This document shows positions 50,467 to 58,435 of a stretch of DNA of 64,000 nucleotides, piece by piece. The first letter of the stretch is position 1, and the number at the start of each line of letters is the position of its first letter. Origin of the DNA: DAOUAE01 sp034433795 (lineage in GTDB: Bacteria > Chloroflexota > UBA6077 > FW602-bin22 > DAOUAE01); NCBI GenBank assembly GCA_034433795.1, contig DAOUAE010000017.1, positions 7,429 to 71,428 of the forward strand, given 5' to 3'. The translations under genes were made by a program, and so were the position numbers. The notes below the pieces were generated by a model. The model was not told the origin of the DNA and did not search any database. It saw nothing but the letters and a program-made list of their open reading frames with translations.

Positions 50467-51414
50467 CTAGGACGCCGCAACGCGTCCCCGCTGGGCCCGA
50501 ATCACCTCGACCAGGCGCGGGCCGACCCGCACCAGGCCGGTCTCGGTGATCTCCAGGAGATGGGTGGCGGTGTCGTGACCGGAGAGCCGGCAGCCGTCGA
50601 TTCGCAGGGTGCGCAGGACCTCGCCCAGCCCCAGCCCGAAGAGCCGGCTCTCGGCCGGGGTGCTGATGAGACGCTTGGCCAGGACGATGGTGCAGTCGAC
50701 GATGTGACTGACGGCGTAGCCGCCGGCCGCCTCGGCCGACTCCTCCTCCTGGGCGCTGCGCTTCTGGGTGATCATGACGGCTGTCTGTTCCCACTCTTTG
50801 AGGAAGTTGTAGAGCTCGCGGACGATGCTCCGGGCCAGGATCTCGCGGGCCTCATAGAGGCCGGTGGCCGAGTCGATGACGGTGTGGCGGGCGTTGGCCA
50901 TCCGGATGGCGTGGGCCAGGGTGGAGAGAAGTGTCGGCAGGTCCTCGCGCAGGCTGGCGTGGCTGGCGGCGTCAATGAGATAGACCCGGTTCTGGATCTC
51001 CTCCCAGGAGACCCCCATCGCCCGGGCCCGCAGTTCCAGCCCCCGGGCGATGAACGGGGCCGGGTTCTCGACGGTGACGAAGACGACCGGGTGGCCCAAC
51101 GCCGCCTGTTTGACCGCGAACTGCTCGGCCATCAGGCTCTTCCCGGTCTCGGGCACGCCCGTCAGGTTGACCACCGCCTGCAGGGGATAGCCCCCCAGGG
51201 GACGCCGCACCGGCCGGCCGTCCTCAAACTCGACGATGAAAAAGAGGTCGTCAAGCCCTTCGACGCCGGTGGGCACCCCCACCAGGCGGGGGGCCCGCCG
51301 GACGGCAGCGGTCGCCGTCTCGATGGCGTCGACCAGCGGCCCGCGCTGACCCCGCTGCCGCCACTCGCGGTAGGCCTCCCGATAGGCCGAACGATACCCT
51401 CCTCCGGTCTCCAC
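50467..51414 (-). CDS. KaiC-like RecA-fold ATPase
   Basis: 315 residues, one RecA/KaiC domain. VPTGVEGLDDLFF is the KaiC-type entry; Walker A is GVPETGKS (residues 86-93); FVTVENPAPFIARGLELRARAMGV corresponds to the KaiC catalytic-Glu region, here with one Glu rather than the EE pair. Walker B-like ARHTVIDSATGLYEAREI; then AVMITQKRSAQEEESAEAAGGYAVSHIVDCTIVLAKR, a sensor region typical of KaiC/RadA homologues. No second domain, so not a circadian KaiC. GTG start with GGGGAGG upstream. 21 nt before the near-KaiC gene. Confidence 0.85.
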   Translation of the reverse strand: METGGGYRSAYREAYREWRQRGQRGPLVDAIETATAAVRRAPRLVGVPTGVEGLDDLFFIVEFEDGRPVRRPLGGYPLQAVVNLTGVPETGKSLMAEQFAVKQAALGHPVVFVTVENPAPFIARGLELRARAMGVSWEEIQNRVYLIDAASHASLREDLPTLLSTLAHAIRMANARHTVIDSATGLYEAREILARSIVRELYNFLKEWEQTAVMITQKRSAQEEESAEAAGGYAVSHIVDCTIVLAKRLISTPAESRLFGLGLGEVLRTLRIDGCRLSGHDTATHLLEITETGLVRVGPRLVEVIRAQRGRVAAS

Positions 51415-51454
51415 CGTATGCCTCCCCAACGGTCGTCGGGCCGGCAGACCGCCT

Positions 51455-52054
51455 TCAGGCCCCGGCCGCAGCCGGCATGACCTCGTTGAGGGTGGCCGTC
51501 TCGGCCCCCGCCTTCTTCATCTCCTCGATGGCCCGCTCGCTATCGCCCGGATTCACATCCACGCCCCGGACGGCGTCGAGGAGCAGGGTTACCTTAAAGC
51601 CGTTCTTGAGAGCGTCCAGCGTCGAGGCCCGGACGCAGTAATCGGTGGCCAGACCGCCGATGTAGAGGCGCTCGACCCCTATCTTCCTAAGCTCGGTGGC
51701 CAGGTCGTGTCCATCGGGGGCCCGGCCCTGGAAGGCCGAGTAGGCGTCCTGGTTGGGATCGTCGCCCTTGGTGATGATGATGGTGTCAGGCGGGAGTTTA
51801 AGGTCGGGGTGGAACTCCGCCCCTTTGGTGCCCTGGACGCAGTGCGGCGGCCAGAGACCGCCGTACTCCTTGAAGTGGCGGGTGACCGGCGGATGCCAGT
51901 CGCGCGAGGCCAAGACCGGCAGGCCCAGCCGCTTGAACTTCTCGATGTACTGGTTCAGGACCGGGACCACCTTGTCCCCCTCCGGGACCGGCAGGGCCCC
52001 ACCGGGGCAGAAATCGTTCTGGACGTCCACGATGAGCAGCGCTTCCTTGGGCAT
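51455..52054 (-). CDS. pncA: Nicotinamidase (isochorismatase-like hydrolase)
   Basis: 199 residues; converts nicotinamide to nicotinate for NAD salvage. The triad is Asp in LLIVDVQNDFCPGG, Lys in IITKGDD and Cys in GGLATDYCVRAST. The metal site is DWHPPVTRHF. TKGAEFHPDL and DAYSAFQG are nicotinamidase-type rather than isochorismatase-type. The ATG at 52054 has GGGAGGTGG upstream. 40 nt upstream of the KaiC-like gene on the same strand, so the three may form one transcript. A minus-strand TGC-TACACT lies about 75 bp upstream. Confidence 0.9.
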   Translation of the reverse strand: MPKEALLIVDVQNDFCPGGALPVPEGDKVVPVLNQYIEKFKRLGLPVLASRDWHPPVTRHFKEYGGLWPPHCVQGTKGAEFHPDLKLPPDTIIITKGDDPNQDAYSAFQGRAPDGHDLATELRKIGVERLYIGGLATDYCVRASTLDALKNGFKVTLLLDAVRGVDVNPGDSERAIEEMKKAGAETATLNEVMPAAAGA

Positions 52055-52192
52055 CGTCGCCACCTCCCGCAAGTCGTGGACCATCCGGCCGCCACGTCGG
52101 TGGCCGGCCGCATGTCTCTACCAATAGTGTAGCACACGGCCGCTCGGCCGTGTTAGCATAAGCGACGACCCACGCCGTTCGGAGAGGGCCGG

Positions 52193-52816
52193 ATGACCCC
52201 TGAAAATACCGCGCCCATCGTCAACATCGTCGGCGAGCGGGTGGCCCTGGGGCCGCTCCGCCGCGACCTTCTCCCGCTCTACCTGCGCTGGATAAACGAT
52301 TTCACCGTCACCCGTTACCTGGGCCCTGGCGCCTGGCGCCCCTGGACCTACGAGGCCGAGACGGCCTGGTACGACCGGGTGAGCCGCGGCGAGGGACGGG
52401 AGGTCGTCTTCCAGATCTACGAGCGGGCGACGCTGCGGCCGATCGGCACCGCCGGCCTGCACGCCATCGACCATCGCCACGGCACGGCCGAGTTCGGCCT
52501 CCTCATCGGCGAGCGGGACTGCTGGGGCCAGGGCTATGGCACCGAGACCACCCGGCTGGTCCTGGACTACGGCTTCACCGCCCTGGGGCTGCACAGCATC
52601 ATGCTCCGGGTCGTCAGCGCCAACACCCGCGCGGTCCGGGCCTACACCCGCGCCGGCTTCCGCCCCATCGGCCGCTGGCGCCAGGCCGTTCGCCTGGGCG
52701 ACCGCCGCTACGATGTGATCCTGATGGACTGCCTGGCCACCGAATTCCAGAGCCCGGTCCTGGCCGCCCTCCTCGACGAGCCGGCCTCTGGGCCCGGACT
52801 GGCCCCGGCGCCATAG
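52193..52816 (+). CDS. GNAT family N-acetyltransferase (RimJ/RimL-like)
   Basis: 207 residues. Acetyl-CoA fold: VALGPLRRDLLPLYLRWIND at the start, IGTAGLHAIDHRHGTAEFGLLIGERDCWGQGYGTETTRLVLDYGF (the Q/RxxGxG/A loop as CWGQGYGTE) and LRVVSANTRAVRAYTRAGF. Substrate may be a ribosomal-protein N-terminus, a diamine or an antibiotic; unresolved. GGAGAGGG lies upstream of the ATG. Confidence 0.88.
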   Translation: MTPENTAPIVNIVGERVALGPLRRDLLPLYLRWINDFTVTRYLGPGAWRPWTYEAETAWYDRVSRGEGREVVFQIYERATLRPIGTAGLHAIDHRHGTAEFGLLIGERDCWGQGYGTETTRLVLDYGFTALGLHSIMLRVVSANTRAVRAYTRAGFRPIGRWRQAVRLGDRRYDVILMDCLATEFQSPVLAALLDEPASGPGLAPAP

Positions 52817-52824
52817 GGAGAAAG

Positions 52825-52850
52825 GCCCGGCCGGGGTCCCCCGGCCGGGC
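52825..52850. terminator. 12-bp bidirectional terminator hairpin
   Basis: Arms 52825-52836 and 52839-52850 pair over 12 G/C bases, with only TC between them (in practice a few inner pairs open). Sits between the convergent GNAT and hppA genes. Confidence 0.6.
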
Positions 52851-52870
52851 GCGCGGGGCCGATGGTCGGC

Positions 52871-54973
52871 CTAGCGGGCGATGAAGAGGGGTGCCAGGAC
52901 CAGCGTCACCGTGCTCAGCAGTTTGACCAGAACATGGAGCGAGGGGCCGGCCGTATCCTTGAAGGGATCGCCGACCGTGTCGCCGACAACGGCCGCGGCG
53001 TGGACCGGCGTGCCCTTGCCGATGACGTTGCCGTGGGCGTCCTTGAGCAGGCCCGCCTCGATGAACTTCTTGGCGTTGTCCCAGGCGCCCCCGCCGTTGT
53101 TGAGGACCGTCGCCAGGATGATGCCGGCGATGGTGCCGACCATCAGCAGGGCCGCCGTGGCCTCTTCTTTCAAAATGAGCCCCACCACCACCGGCATCCC
53201 CACGGCCAGGAGACCGGGGGCCACCATCTCACGCAGGGCGGCGCGGGTGGTGATATCCACGCAGCGGGCGAAATCGGGTCGGGCCTTGCCCTCGAGGATG
53301 AGCGGGTTCTCCCGGAACTGGCGGCGGACCTCTTCGATGATGGCCGCGCCGGCCCGGCCCACCGCCCGGATGGCCAGCGAACTGAAGAGGTAGACCAGCA
53401 TCGTGCCCATCAGGGCCCCGACGAAGACCTCGACTTTCGAGAGGTCCACCGGCCAGTGGGCCTCGGCGGGGAGCCCGCGCACCTCTTTAACTTTGTCGAT
53501 GTAGGCGGAGAAGAGGAGGAAGGCGGCCAGGGCGGCCGAGCCGATGGCGTAGCCCTTGGTCAGGGCCTTGGTGGTGTTGCCCACCGCGTCCAGAGCATCG
53601 GTGATGGCCCGCACGCTCTCCGGCTGGTGCGACATCTCGACGATCCCGCCGGCGTTATCGGTGATCGGGCCAAAAGTGTCCATCGCCAGAATGTAGGCGG
53701 TGGTCATCAGCATGCCCATCGTGGCCACGGCGGTGGCGAAGATGCCGCCGTGCGGCACCTGACTGGCCACCCCCAGCCCGTAGGAGGCCAGGAGCGCCGC
53801 CCCGACCGTCACCGCCGTGCTGAAGGTGCACTCGAAACCGACAGCCGTCCCGGCGATGATGTTGGTAGCCGGACCGGTCAGCGAGGCCCGGGCGATCTCC
53901 TGCACCGGGCGCCAGGTGCCGGAGGTGTAATACATCGTGATAAAGACGAAGGCCACACTGGTCAGAATGCCGATGACCCCAGCCCCGAAGAAGTAGTGCC
54001 AGACGTCGGGGCCCAGCAACTGGTGGGTGGCCAGCCCCAGGAAGACCACCGAGAGGGCGCAGGCCACCCAGTAGCCCCGATTGAGGGCCTTCATCGGGTC
54101 CTCGCCCTCGCGGGCCCGGACCGTCAGCAGACCGATGCCCGAGGCCAGGATGCCCAGGGCCCGCACCACCAGCGGGAAGAGGATCCAGCCGGGGTTCCGG
54201 GTGACGGCGTAGATGGCCACCCCCAGGATCATCGCTCCGATGTTCTCGGCGGCGGTCGACTCGAAGAGGTCAGCGCCACGGCCGGCGCAGTCGCCGACGT
54301 TATCGCCAACGAGATCGGCCACCACGGCGGCGTTGCGCGGGTCGTCCTCCGGAATACCAGCCTCGACCTTGCCGACCAGGTCAGCCCCGATATCGGCCGC
54401 CTTGGTGTAGATACCGCCGCCCAGCTGGGCGAAGAGGGCCACGAAACTGGCCCCGAAGCCGTAGCCGACGATCAGGAAGGGAGCACGGGCCGGGTCAGTC
54501 AGCCCCCCGTAGGCCACGAAGATCAGGGTCACGCCCAGCAGACTGAGGGCCACCACCAGAAAGCCCGAGACGGCCCCCCCGCGCAGCGAGGCCTGGATCG
54601 CCTCGTTGAGCGAGCGCCGGGCGGCGCTGGCCGTGCGGACGTTGGCCTGGACCGAGATGTACATCCCGATGAAGCCGGCCACGGCCGAGCTGAAGGCGCC
54701 GACCAGGAAGGCGATGGCGGTGCGCACGCCCAGGTCGGCGTTGTGCTCGACCACGCCGATGATCGCCCCGATAACGACCGAGGTCACCAGGGCCAGGAGC
54801 AGGATCGTGCGGTACTGCCGTTTGAGGAACGCCATGGCCCCTTCGTAGATCATGCTGGCGATCTCCTGCATGGCCTCGGTCCCGCGGTCGCGGCGCAGGA
54901 CATCCCAGGCCAACCAGCCGGCGAAGGCAACAGCGCCGAGGCCGATGGCGAACACCAGCACCAGGACCTCCAT
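52871..54973 (-). CDS. hppA: K+-independent H+-translocating pyrophosphatase
   Basis: Membrane pump of 700 residues, about 16 helices, hydrolysing PPi to move H+ across the membrane. PPi-binding motifs: AADIGADLVGKVEAGIPEDDPRNAAVVADLVGDNVGD (contains the DVGADLVGK-type signature) and HAAAVVGDTVGDPFKDTAGPSLHVLVKL. The diagnostic segment GNTTKALTKGYAIGSA has Lys where K+-dependent enzymes have Ala, so K+ independence is predicted. The first residues MEVLVLVFAIGLGAVAFAGWL suit the first helix. Confidence 0.94.
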   Translation of the reverse strand: MEVLVLVFAIGLGAVAFAGWLAWDVLRRDRGTEAMQEIASMIYEGAMAFLKRQYRTILLLALVTSVVIGAIIGVVEHNADLGVRTAIAFLVGAFSSAVAGFIGMYISVQANVRTASAARRSLNEAIQASLRGGAVSGFLVVALSLLGVTLIFVAYGGLTDPARAPFLIVGYGFGASFVALFAQLGGGIYTKAADIGADLVGKVEAGIPEDDPRNAAVVADLVGDNVGDCAGRGADLFESTAAENIGAMILGVAIYAVTRNPGWILFPLVVRALGILASGIGLLTVRAREGEDPMKALNRGYWVACALSVVFLGLATHQLLGPDVWHYFFGAGVIGILTSVAFVFITMYYTSGTWRPVQEIARASLTGPATNIIAGTAVGFECTFSTAVTVGAALLASYGLGVASQVPHGGIFATAVATMGMLMTTAYILAMDTFGPITDNAGGIVEMSHQPESVRAITDALDAVGNTTKALTKGYAIGSAALAAFLLFSAYIDKVKEVRGLPAEAHWPVDLSKVEVFVGALMGTMLVYLFSSLAIRAVGRAGAAIIEEVRRQFRENPLILEGKARPDFARCVDITTRAALREMVAPGLLAVGMPVVVGLILKEEATAALLMVGTIAGIILATVLNNGGGAWDNAKKFIEAGLLKDAHGNVIGKGTPVHAAAVVGDTVGDPFKDTAGPSLHVLVKLLSTVTLVLAPLFIAR

Positions 54974-55032
54974 AGCCTCACACTCCCTCTTCCAGGGTGA
55001 TTAGGTCACGGCCCGCGCCGGGCACACAAAGG

Positions 55033-55056
55033 CGCCTAGACACCGGTGTCTAGGCG
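55033..55056. promoter_or_regulatory. 24-bp perfect palindrome upstream of hppA
   Basis: A loop-free dyad centred between 55044 and 55045, containing TAGACACC/GGTGTCTA; all 12 pairs match. It lies 60 bp upstream of the hppA ATG in the 160-bp gap before a pseudogene. A loop-free dyad suggests an operator for a dimeric regulator rather than a terminator. No regulator gene is adjacent. Confidence 0.5.
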
Positions 55057-55132
55057 GCAGGGTCGATCCGCACGACCGTGACTGTGCATGACTCTATCAC
55101 GTGCCGGGGCCAGCTGCAAGTCCATGCAAGTT

Positions 55133-55276
55133 TCCGACCCCAACGCAGCGGCCGCGGAGCATGGTGCCGACTATCTGGACGCTCCGGTCAGCGGCGGCAC
55201 CACCGGCGCCCGCGAAGGCACGCTGACGGTGATGGTCGGCGGCCGGGCGGAGGCGGTCGAGCGGGCCCGGCCTTTC
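55133..55276 (+). pseudogene. Fragment of a 3-hydroxyisobutyrate dehydrogenase-family gene
   Basis: About 48 codons read SDPNAAAAEHGADYLDAPVSGG then TTGAREGTLTVMVGG and RAEAVERARPF, the conserved substrate-side DAPVSGGxxGAxxGTLxxMVGG region of beta-hydroxyacid dehydrogenases (HIBADH, tartronate semialdehyde reductase). The Rossmann domain before it and the all-helical domain after it are missing, so it is a decayed remnant. The rest of 54974-55376 holds no other gene. Confidence 0.75.
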
Positions 55277-55376
55277 GCTGGATCGGGTCGGCCGGCTCAG
55301 CGACGCTGCGCAACGCTGTGGGCCCCCGCCTCGAGGGAACCGGCGACGGCCGGTGGTCGGCCCGGGGCCTGGAGGA

Positions 55377-56138
55377 TCAGCCCCGGGCCTGTTTGAGGTA
55401 CTGGCGGACGGCCTGGCCCAGCAGGCCACTGGCCCCGGTGGCCAGGTAGGTCACCCCTTTTTCCAGGAAACGACGGGCCTGCTCGCCGTCGCGGGCGATG
55501 GTGCCGACCGCTTTGCCGGCGGCCCGGATATCGCGGATCAGGCGGTCGATGGTCTCCTGGACGACGGGTTCCTGGGGGCGGCCGGGGTAGCCCATGGCCT
55601 GGGAGAGGTCGGTCGGGCCGATGAAGACCACGTCGATGCCCGGAACCTGCAGGATCTCGGGCAGATTCTGGACCGCCTCCATGGTCTCCACATGGGTGAT
55701 GAGCATGGTCTGGCGGTTGGCCTCGACCACGTACTCGCTCAGGGGCTGGGTCAGGCCGTAGCCGGCGGCCCGGACGCTGGCCAGGCCCCGCCGGCCCTCG
55801 GGGTAGTACTTCACCGCCCGGACGGCCGCTTCGGCCTCGGCCCGGCTGTTGACCATCGGGAGCTGCACCCCCAGCGCGCCGATGTCCAGGTAGCGCAGGA
55901 TGACCTGGGGGACGTTCTGGGCCACCCGGATGATCGGGACGATGCCGACGCACTCGGCCGCCCGGACCATCTCCTCGCACGATTGCGGCGTCATGGGGCC
56001 GTGTTCGGCGTCGATGATGACGAAGTCGAAGCCGGCCAGCCCGCAGATCTCGACGACGGTCGGCGAGGGGAAGTTGACAAAGGCGCCAAAGACCGGTTGT
56101 CCGGCACGGATCTTCTCTTTAATGGTGTTCGGTCGCAC
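55377..56138 (-). CDS. HpcH/HpaI family aldolase
   Basis: 253 residues, metal-dependent class II aldolase with TIM-barrel fold. Family marks: GAFVNFPSPTVVEICGLAGFDFVIIDAEHGPM, PIIRVAQNVPQVILRYLDIGALGVQLPMVNSRAEAEAAVRAVKYYPEGRRG (catalytic Arg region), ITHVETMEAVQNLPEIL (metal Glu) and IDVVFIGPTDLSQAMGYPG (metal Asp). Likely cleaves 2-keto-3-deoxy sugar acids (GarL-like) to pyruvate or tartronate semialdehyde. GTG start with GAGAGGG upstream. Beside the decayed hydroxyacid dehydrogenase. Confidence 0.9.
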   Translation of the reverse strand: MRPNTIKEKIRAGQPVFGAFVNFPSPTVVEICGLAGFDFVIIDAEHGPMTPQSCEEMVRAAECVGIVPIIRVAQNVPQVILRYLDIGALGVQLPMVNSRAEAEAAVRAVKYYPEGRRGLASVRAAGYGLTQPLSEYVVEANRQTMLITHVETMEAVQNLPEILQVPGIDVVFIGPTDLSQAMGYPGRPQEPVVQETIDRLIRDIRAAGKAVGTIARDGEQARRFLEKGVTYLATGASGLLGQAVRQYLKQARG

Positions 56139-56345
56139 GGCACCCTCTCACGCGCAGACTCTCCGGCCCCGGCTGAGACGGGGTCGCCGGACGCCCTCAG
56201 TGTAGCCGAGGCCCTTCCGGCGGTCAACGGTTTTGTGGCCGGTCCGGACACCGGCAAAAGGGACAGACACCTCCGGCCAGCACCGCCGAAAGACGACCAG
56301 TCACCCCGGCTTCGGCATCGTCAACCAGGCTGCGCCACCGGGCGA

Positions 56346-57227
56346 TCAGTCCCGGGCCGCCAGGGCCAGGCCGACCATGACCAGGGCCGTGCCCACCAGG
56401 AACAGCGGTGTCAGCTGGTCGCCGAGGACCAGGGCGGCCAGCGCCACTCCCGAGACCGGTTGCAGGAACAGGAAGGCTCCCCCGCGAGCCGCCGGCACCA
56501 CCCGCAGCGCCCAGAACCAGGCGACCATCCCGACAAAGGTGATCAGGCCTCCCAGGTAGACGACCACGCTCCAGCCCAGCGGGCCGGGCTGGGGAAGACC
56601 GTGGGCCAGATCGACCAGCGCCAGGGGGAAGAGGCCCAGGGCGCCGCCGACGGCGGTGACGCCGCTGACCACCAGTGGTGGATGGCGGGCCATCGTGCCC
56701 TTGCCCAGAACGGCCAGCGCGGCGAAGCAGGCGGCCGACATCAGGACCAGGAGATCGCCTGAGAGACGGTCGGTCGCCAGGTCGCGTGGATCCAGGCCCA
56801 GCACCAGGGCCACGCCAGCGAGGGCCAGCAGGAGGCCCAGGAGAGTCTGCCGGCCGGGGCGCTCGCCCAGGATGAGCGGGGCCAGGAGGGCGATAGCGAG
56901 GGGACCGGTCGAGCCCAGGACGGCGGCGCTGGCCCCGGTCGTTCCGGCGGTGCCCAGAGTCTGCAGACCGATGGTGCCCCCGTAGCCGAGGAGCCCCAGT
57001 CCGAGAAGCGCGCGCCAGTCGGCGGCGGTCAGGCGGCGGAGATCGCCCCGGAGGCCGAGGGCGGTCAGGAAGAGAAGGCTGCTGAGCGCCAGGCGGAGCC
57101 AGGCCAGGAGAAAGGGGGCGAATTCCCGGAGCCCGAGTTTGGTGGCCGGAAGCGAGCCGCCCCAGAGCAGGTTGACCAGCGTGAGGACCAGAAGTGCCAG
57201 CCGGGGGTCGGGTAAAGGATAGGTCAC
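56346..57227 (-). CDS. EamA/DMT family transporter
   Basis: 293 residues, ten predicted helices in two EamA repeats (LLWGGSLPATKLGLREFAPFLLAWLRLALSSLLFL and AALAVLGKGTMARHPPLVVSGVTAVGGALGLFPLAL). Typical closing helices GAFLFLQPVSGVALAALVLGDQLT. Substrate unknown, usually metabolite export. GTG start with CAGGAG upstream. The 207-bp gap to the HpcH/HpaI gene (56139-56345) shows no feature. Confidence 0.88.
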   Translation of the reverse strand: MTYPLPDPRLALLVLTLVNLLWGGSLPATKLGLREFAPFLLAWLRLALSSLLFLTALGLRGDLRRLTAADWRALLGLGLLGYGGTIGLQTLGTAGTTGASAAVLGSTGPLAIALLAPLILGERPGRQTLLGLLLALAGVALVLGLDPRDLATDRLSGDLLVLMSAACFAALAVLGKGTMARHPPLVVSGVTAVGGALGLFPLALVDLAHGLPQPGPLGWSVVVYLGGLITFVGMVAWFWALRVVPAARGGAFLFLQPVSGVALAALVLGDQLTPLFLVGTALVMVGLALAARD

Positions 57228-57517
57228 CGGACCGCTCCTGTGGACGGCGCGCTGGTCTCAGGATACGCGGAATCGGTGTCCAGGGCAAGGGCCCCCGCTG
57301 TCGCGTGCCTGACGGTGCGGGCTGCGCCTCCCCGCGGAGAGGCGGGTCACCGGTCTCAATATCGCGGTCGCACGTGGTCGTCGATCGGCGGAATACAGAG
57401 GGTGGGAGGCATGCTCCGGAGACGGCCGGTCTCGAACTGGGGCGAGGGCCGATGGTCGCGCGTGTGAGGCCAGCGGCCGAAGAGCGCAGAAAAAGGTCCG
57501 GGCGCCAGAAAAGCCTC
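57228..57517. other. Gene-free interval before the cas operon
   Basis: Between the divergent EamA gene and the cas6 promoter no reading frame has convincing codon bias or a family match, and no CRISPR-type direct repeats, tRNA or hairpin array were seen. Confidence 0.6.
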
Positions 57518-57546
57518 TTGTCAACGGTTGGGGATTGTGGTATAGA
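57518..57546 (+). promoter_or_regulatory. Predicted cas operon promoter
   Basis: TTGTCA (57518-57523), 17-bp spacer, TATAGA (57541-57546). About 60 bp upstream of cas6. A second, extra TATAAT lies at 58391-58396 before cas8. Confidence 0.6.
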
Positions 57547-57606
57547 GAGCACCGAACGGGCGGTCGAGTGACCGGGAGTTATGGGCCAATGCCGTTGGGG
57601 AGCGGC

Positions 57607-58380
57607 ATGCGGATACGGGTGGATCTGCTGATCGAACCGGCGCTGGTGTTGCCGTGGCATTATCTGGACTGGTTGCGCGGGGTGGTCTACCAGGCGCTGT
57701 GGCGAGGGGCGCCGGGGGTGGCCACCCGGCTCCATGATGAGGGCTGGGTCCTGGGGAGCCGGCAGTACAAACCGTTGACGTACTCGCTGCTTCAGGCCGC
57801 GCGGGCCCGGGCGACGCCGGGGGGGCTTGTGGTCGAGGGGCGGACCGGCTGGTGGGTCTCCTCACCCCTGGTGGGGGTGATGGAGGCGGTGGTGACGGGG
57901 CTGGTGAGCGAGGGGCAGGTGCGGCTGGGCCAGCGGCTGGTGCCGGTGCTGGGGGTCGAGGTGGTGCCGCCGCCGGCCTGGGCCGAGCGGATGGTCTTCA
58001 CCACGCTTTCGCCGCTCTGTGTTTCGACGGCCGAATCGGACGGGCAGGGGGGGTTGCGCAAGCGGTTTCTGCAGCCGACGGAGGCGGACTTCAGCCGGGT
58101 GCTGAGCGAGAACCTGCGGCGCAAGGCCGAGGCCTTTCTGGGGCGGTCAGTGGAGGGGGAGGTGGTGGTGCGCTGGCAGGGGCGGCCGCAGTCGCGGTTG
58201 TTGCTGGTGAGCGGGATGCAGGTGCGGGGCTGGCAGGGGACGTTCGTGGCCGAGGGGCCGGTGGAGCTGCTGCAGATGGGCTATAACGCCGGCTTCGGCG
58301 AACGCACGGCCCAGGGCTTCGGCATGGTCCACTATCTCGGCCCAGCCGAAGGCCTGGTTCTGGAGAGTGGTGGGTCCTAG
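57607..58380 (+). CDS. cas6: CRISPR-associated endoribonuclease Cas6
   Basis: 257 residues; cuts pre-crRNA within repeats. The C-terminal glycine-rich signature is GYNAGFGERTAQGFGMV (G-x-G-x5-G-x-G type), and the N-terminal part PWHYLDWLRGVVYQALWRG is the usual ferredoxin-fold start with a candidate catalytic His. ATG at 57607 with GGGGAG upstream. Very GC-rich with many G-ending codons (GGG, GTG, CAG, GAG), unlike both the C-ending host genes and the AT-richer cas8 that follows. First gene of the I-B cas operon. Confidence 0.9.
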   Translation: MRIRVDLLIEPALVLPWHYLDWLRGVVYQALWRGAPGVATRLHDEGWVLGSRQYKPLTYSLLQAARARATPGGLVVEGRTGWWVSSPLVGVMEAVVTGLVSEGQVRLGQRLVPVLGVEVVPPPAWAERMVFTTLSPLCVSTAESDGQGGLRKRFLQPTEADFSRVLSENLRRKAEAFLGRSVEGEVVVRWQGRPQSRLLLVSGMQVRGWQGTFVAEGPVELLQMGYNAGFGERTAQGFGMVHYLGPAEGLVLESGGS

Positions 58381-58435
58381 ACAGCGCCGTTATAATAGTA
58401 AACACTAGTGAAAATAAGGGTATAGAGGGTCTAAG

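Noticed and set aside
50467..51414. Circadian clock KaiC
   Set aside because: Only one RecA domain, no KaiA or KaiB nearby, single Glu in place of the catalytic pair.
52862..55000. 712-residue open frame opposite hppA
   Set aside because: Shadow of hppA; repetitive Gly/His/Asp/Arg composition, no motif.
57228..57606. CRISPR array in the gap before cas6
   Set aside because: No regularly spaced direct repeats were found there; an array, if present, should be beyond 64000 near cas1/cas2.
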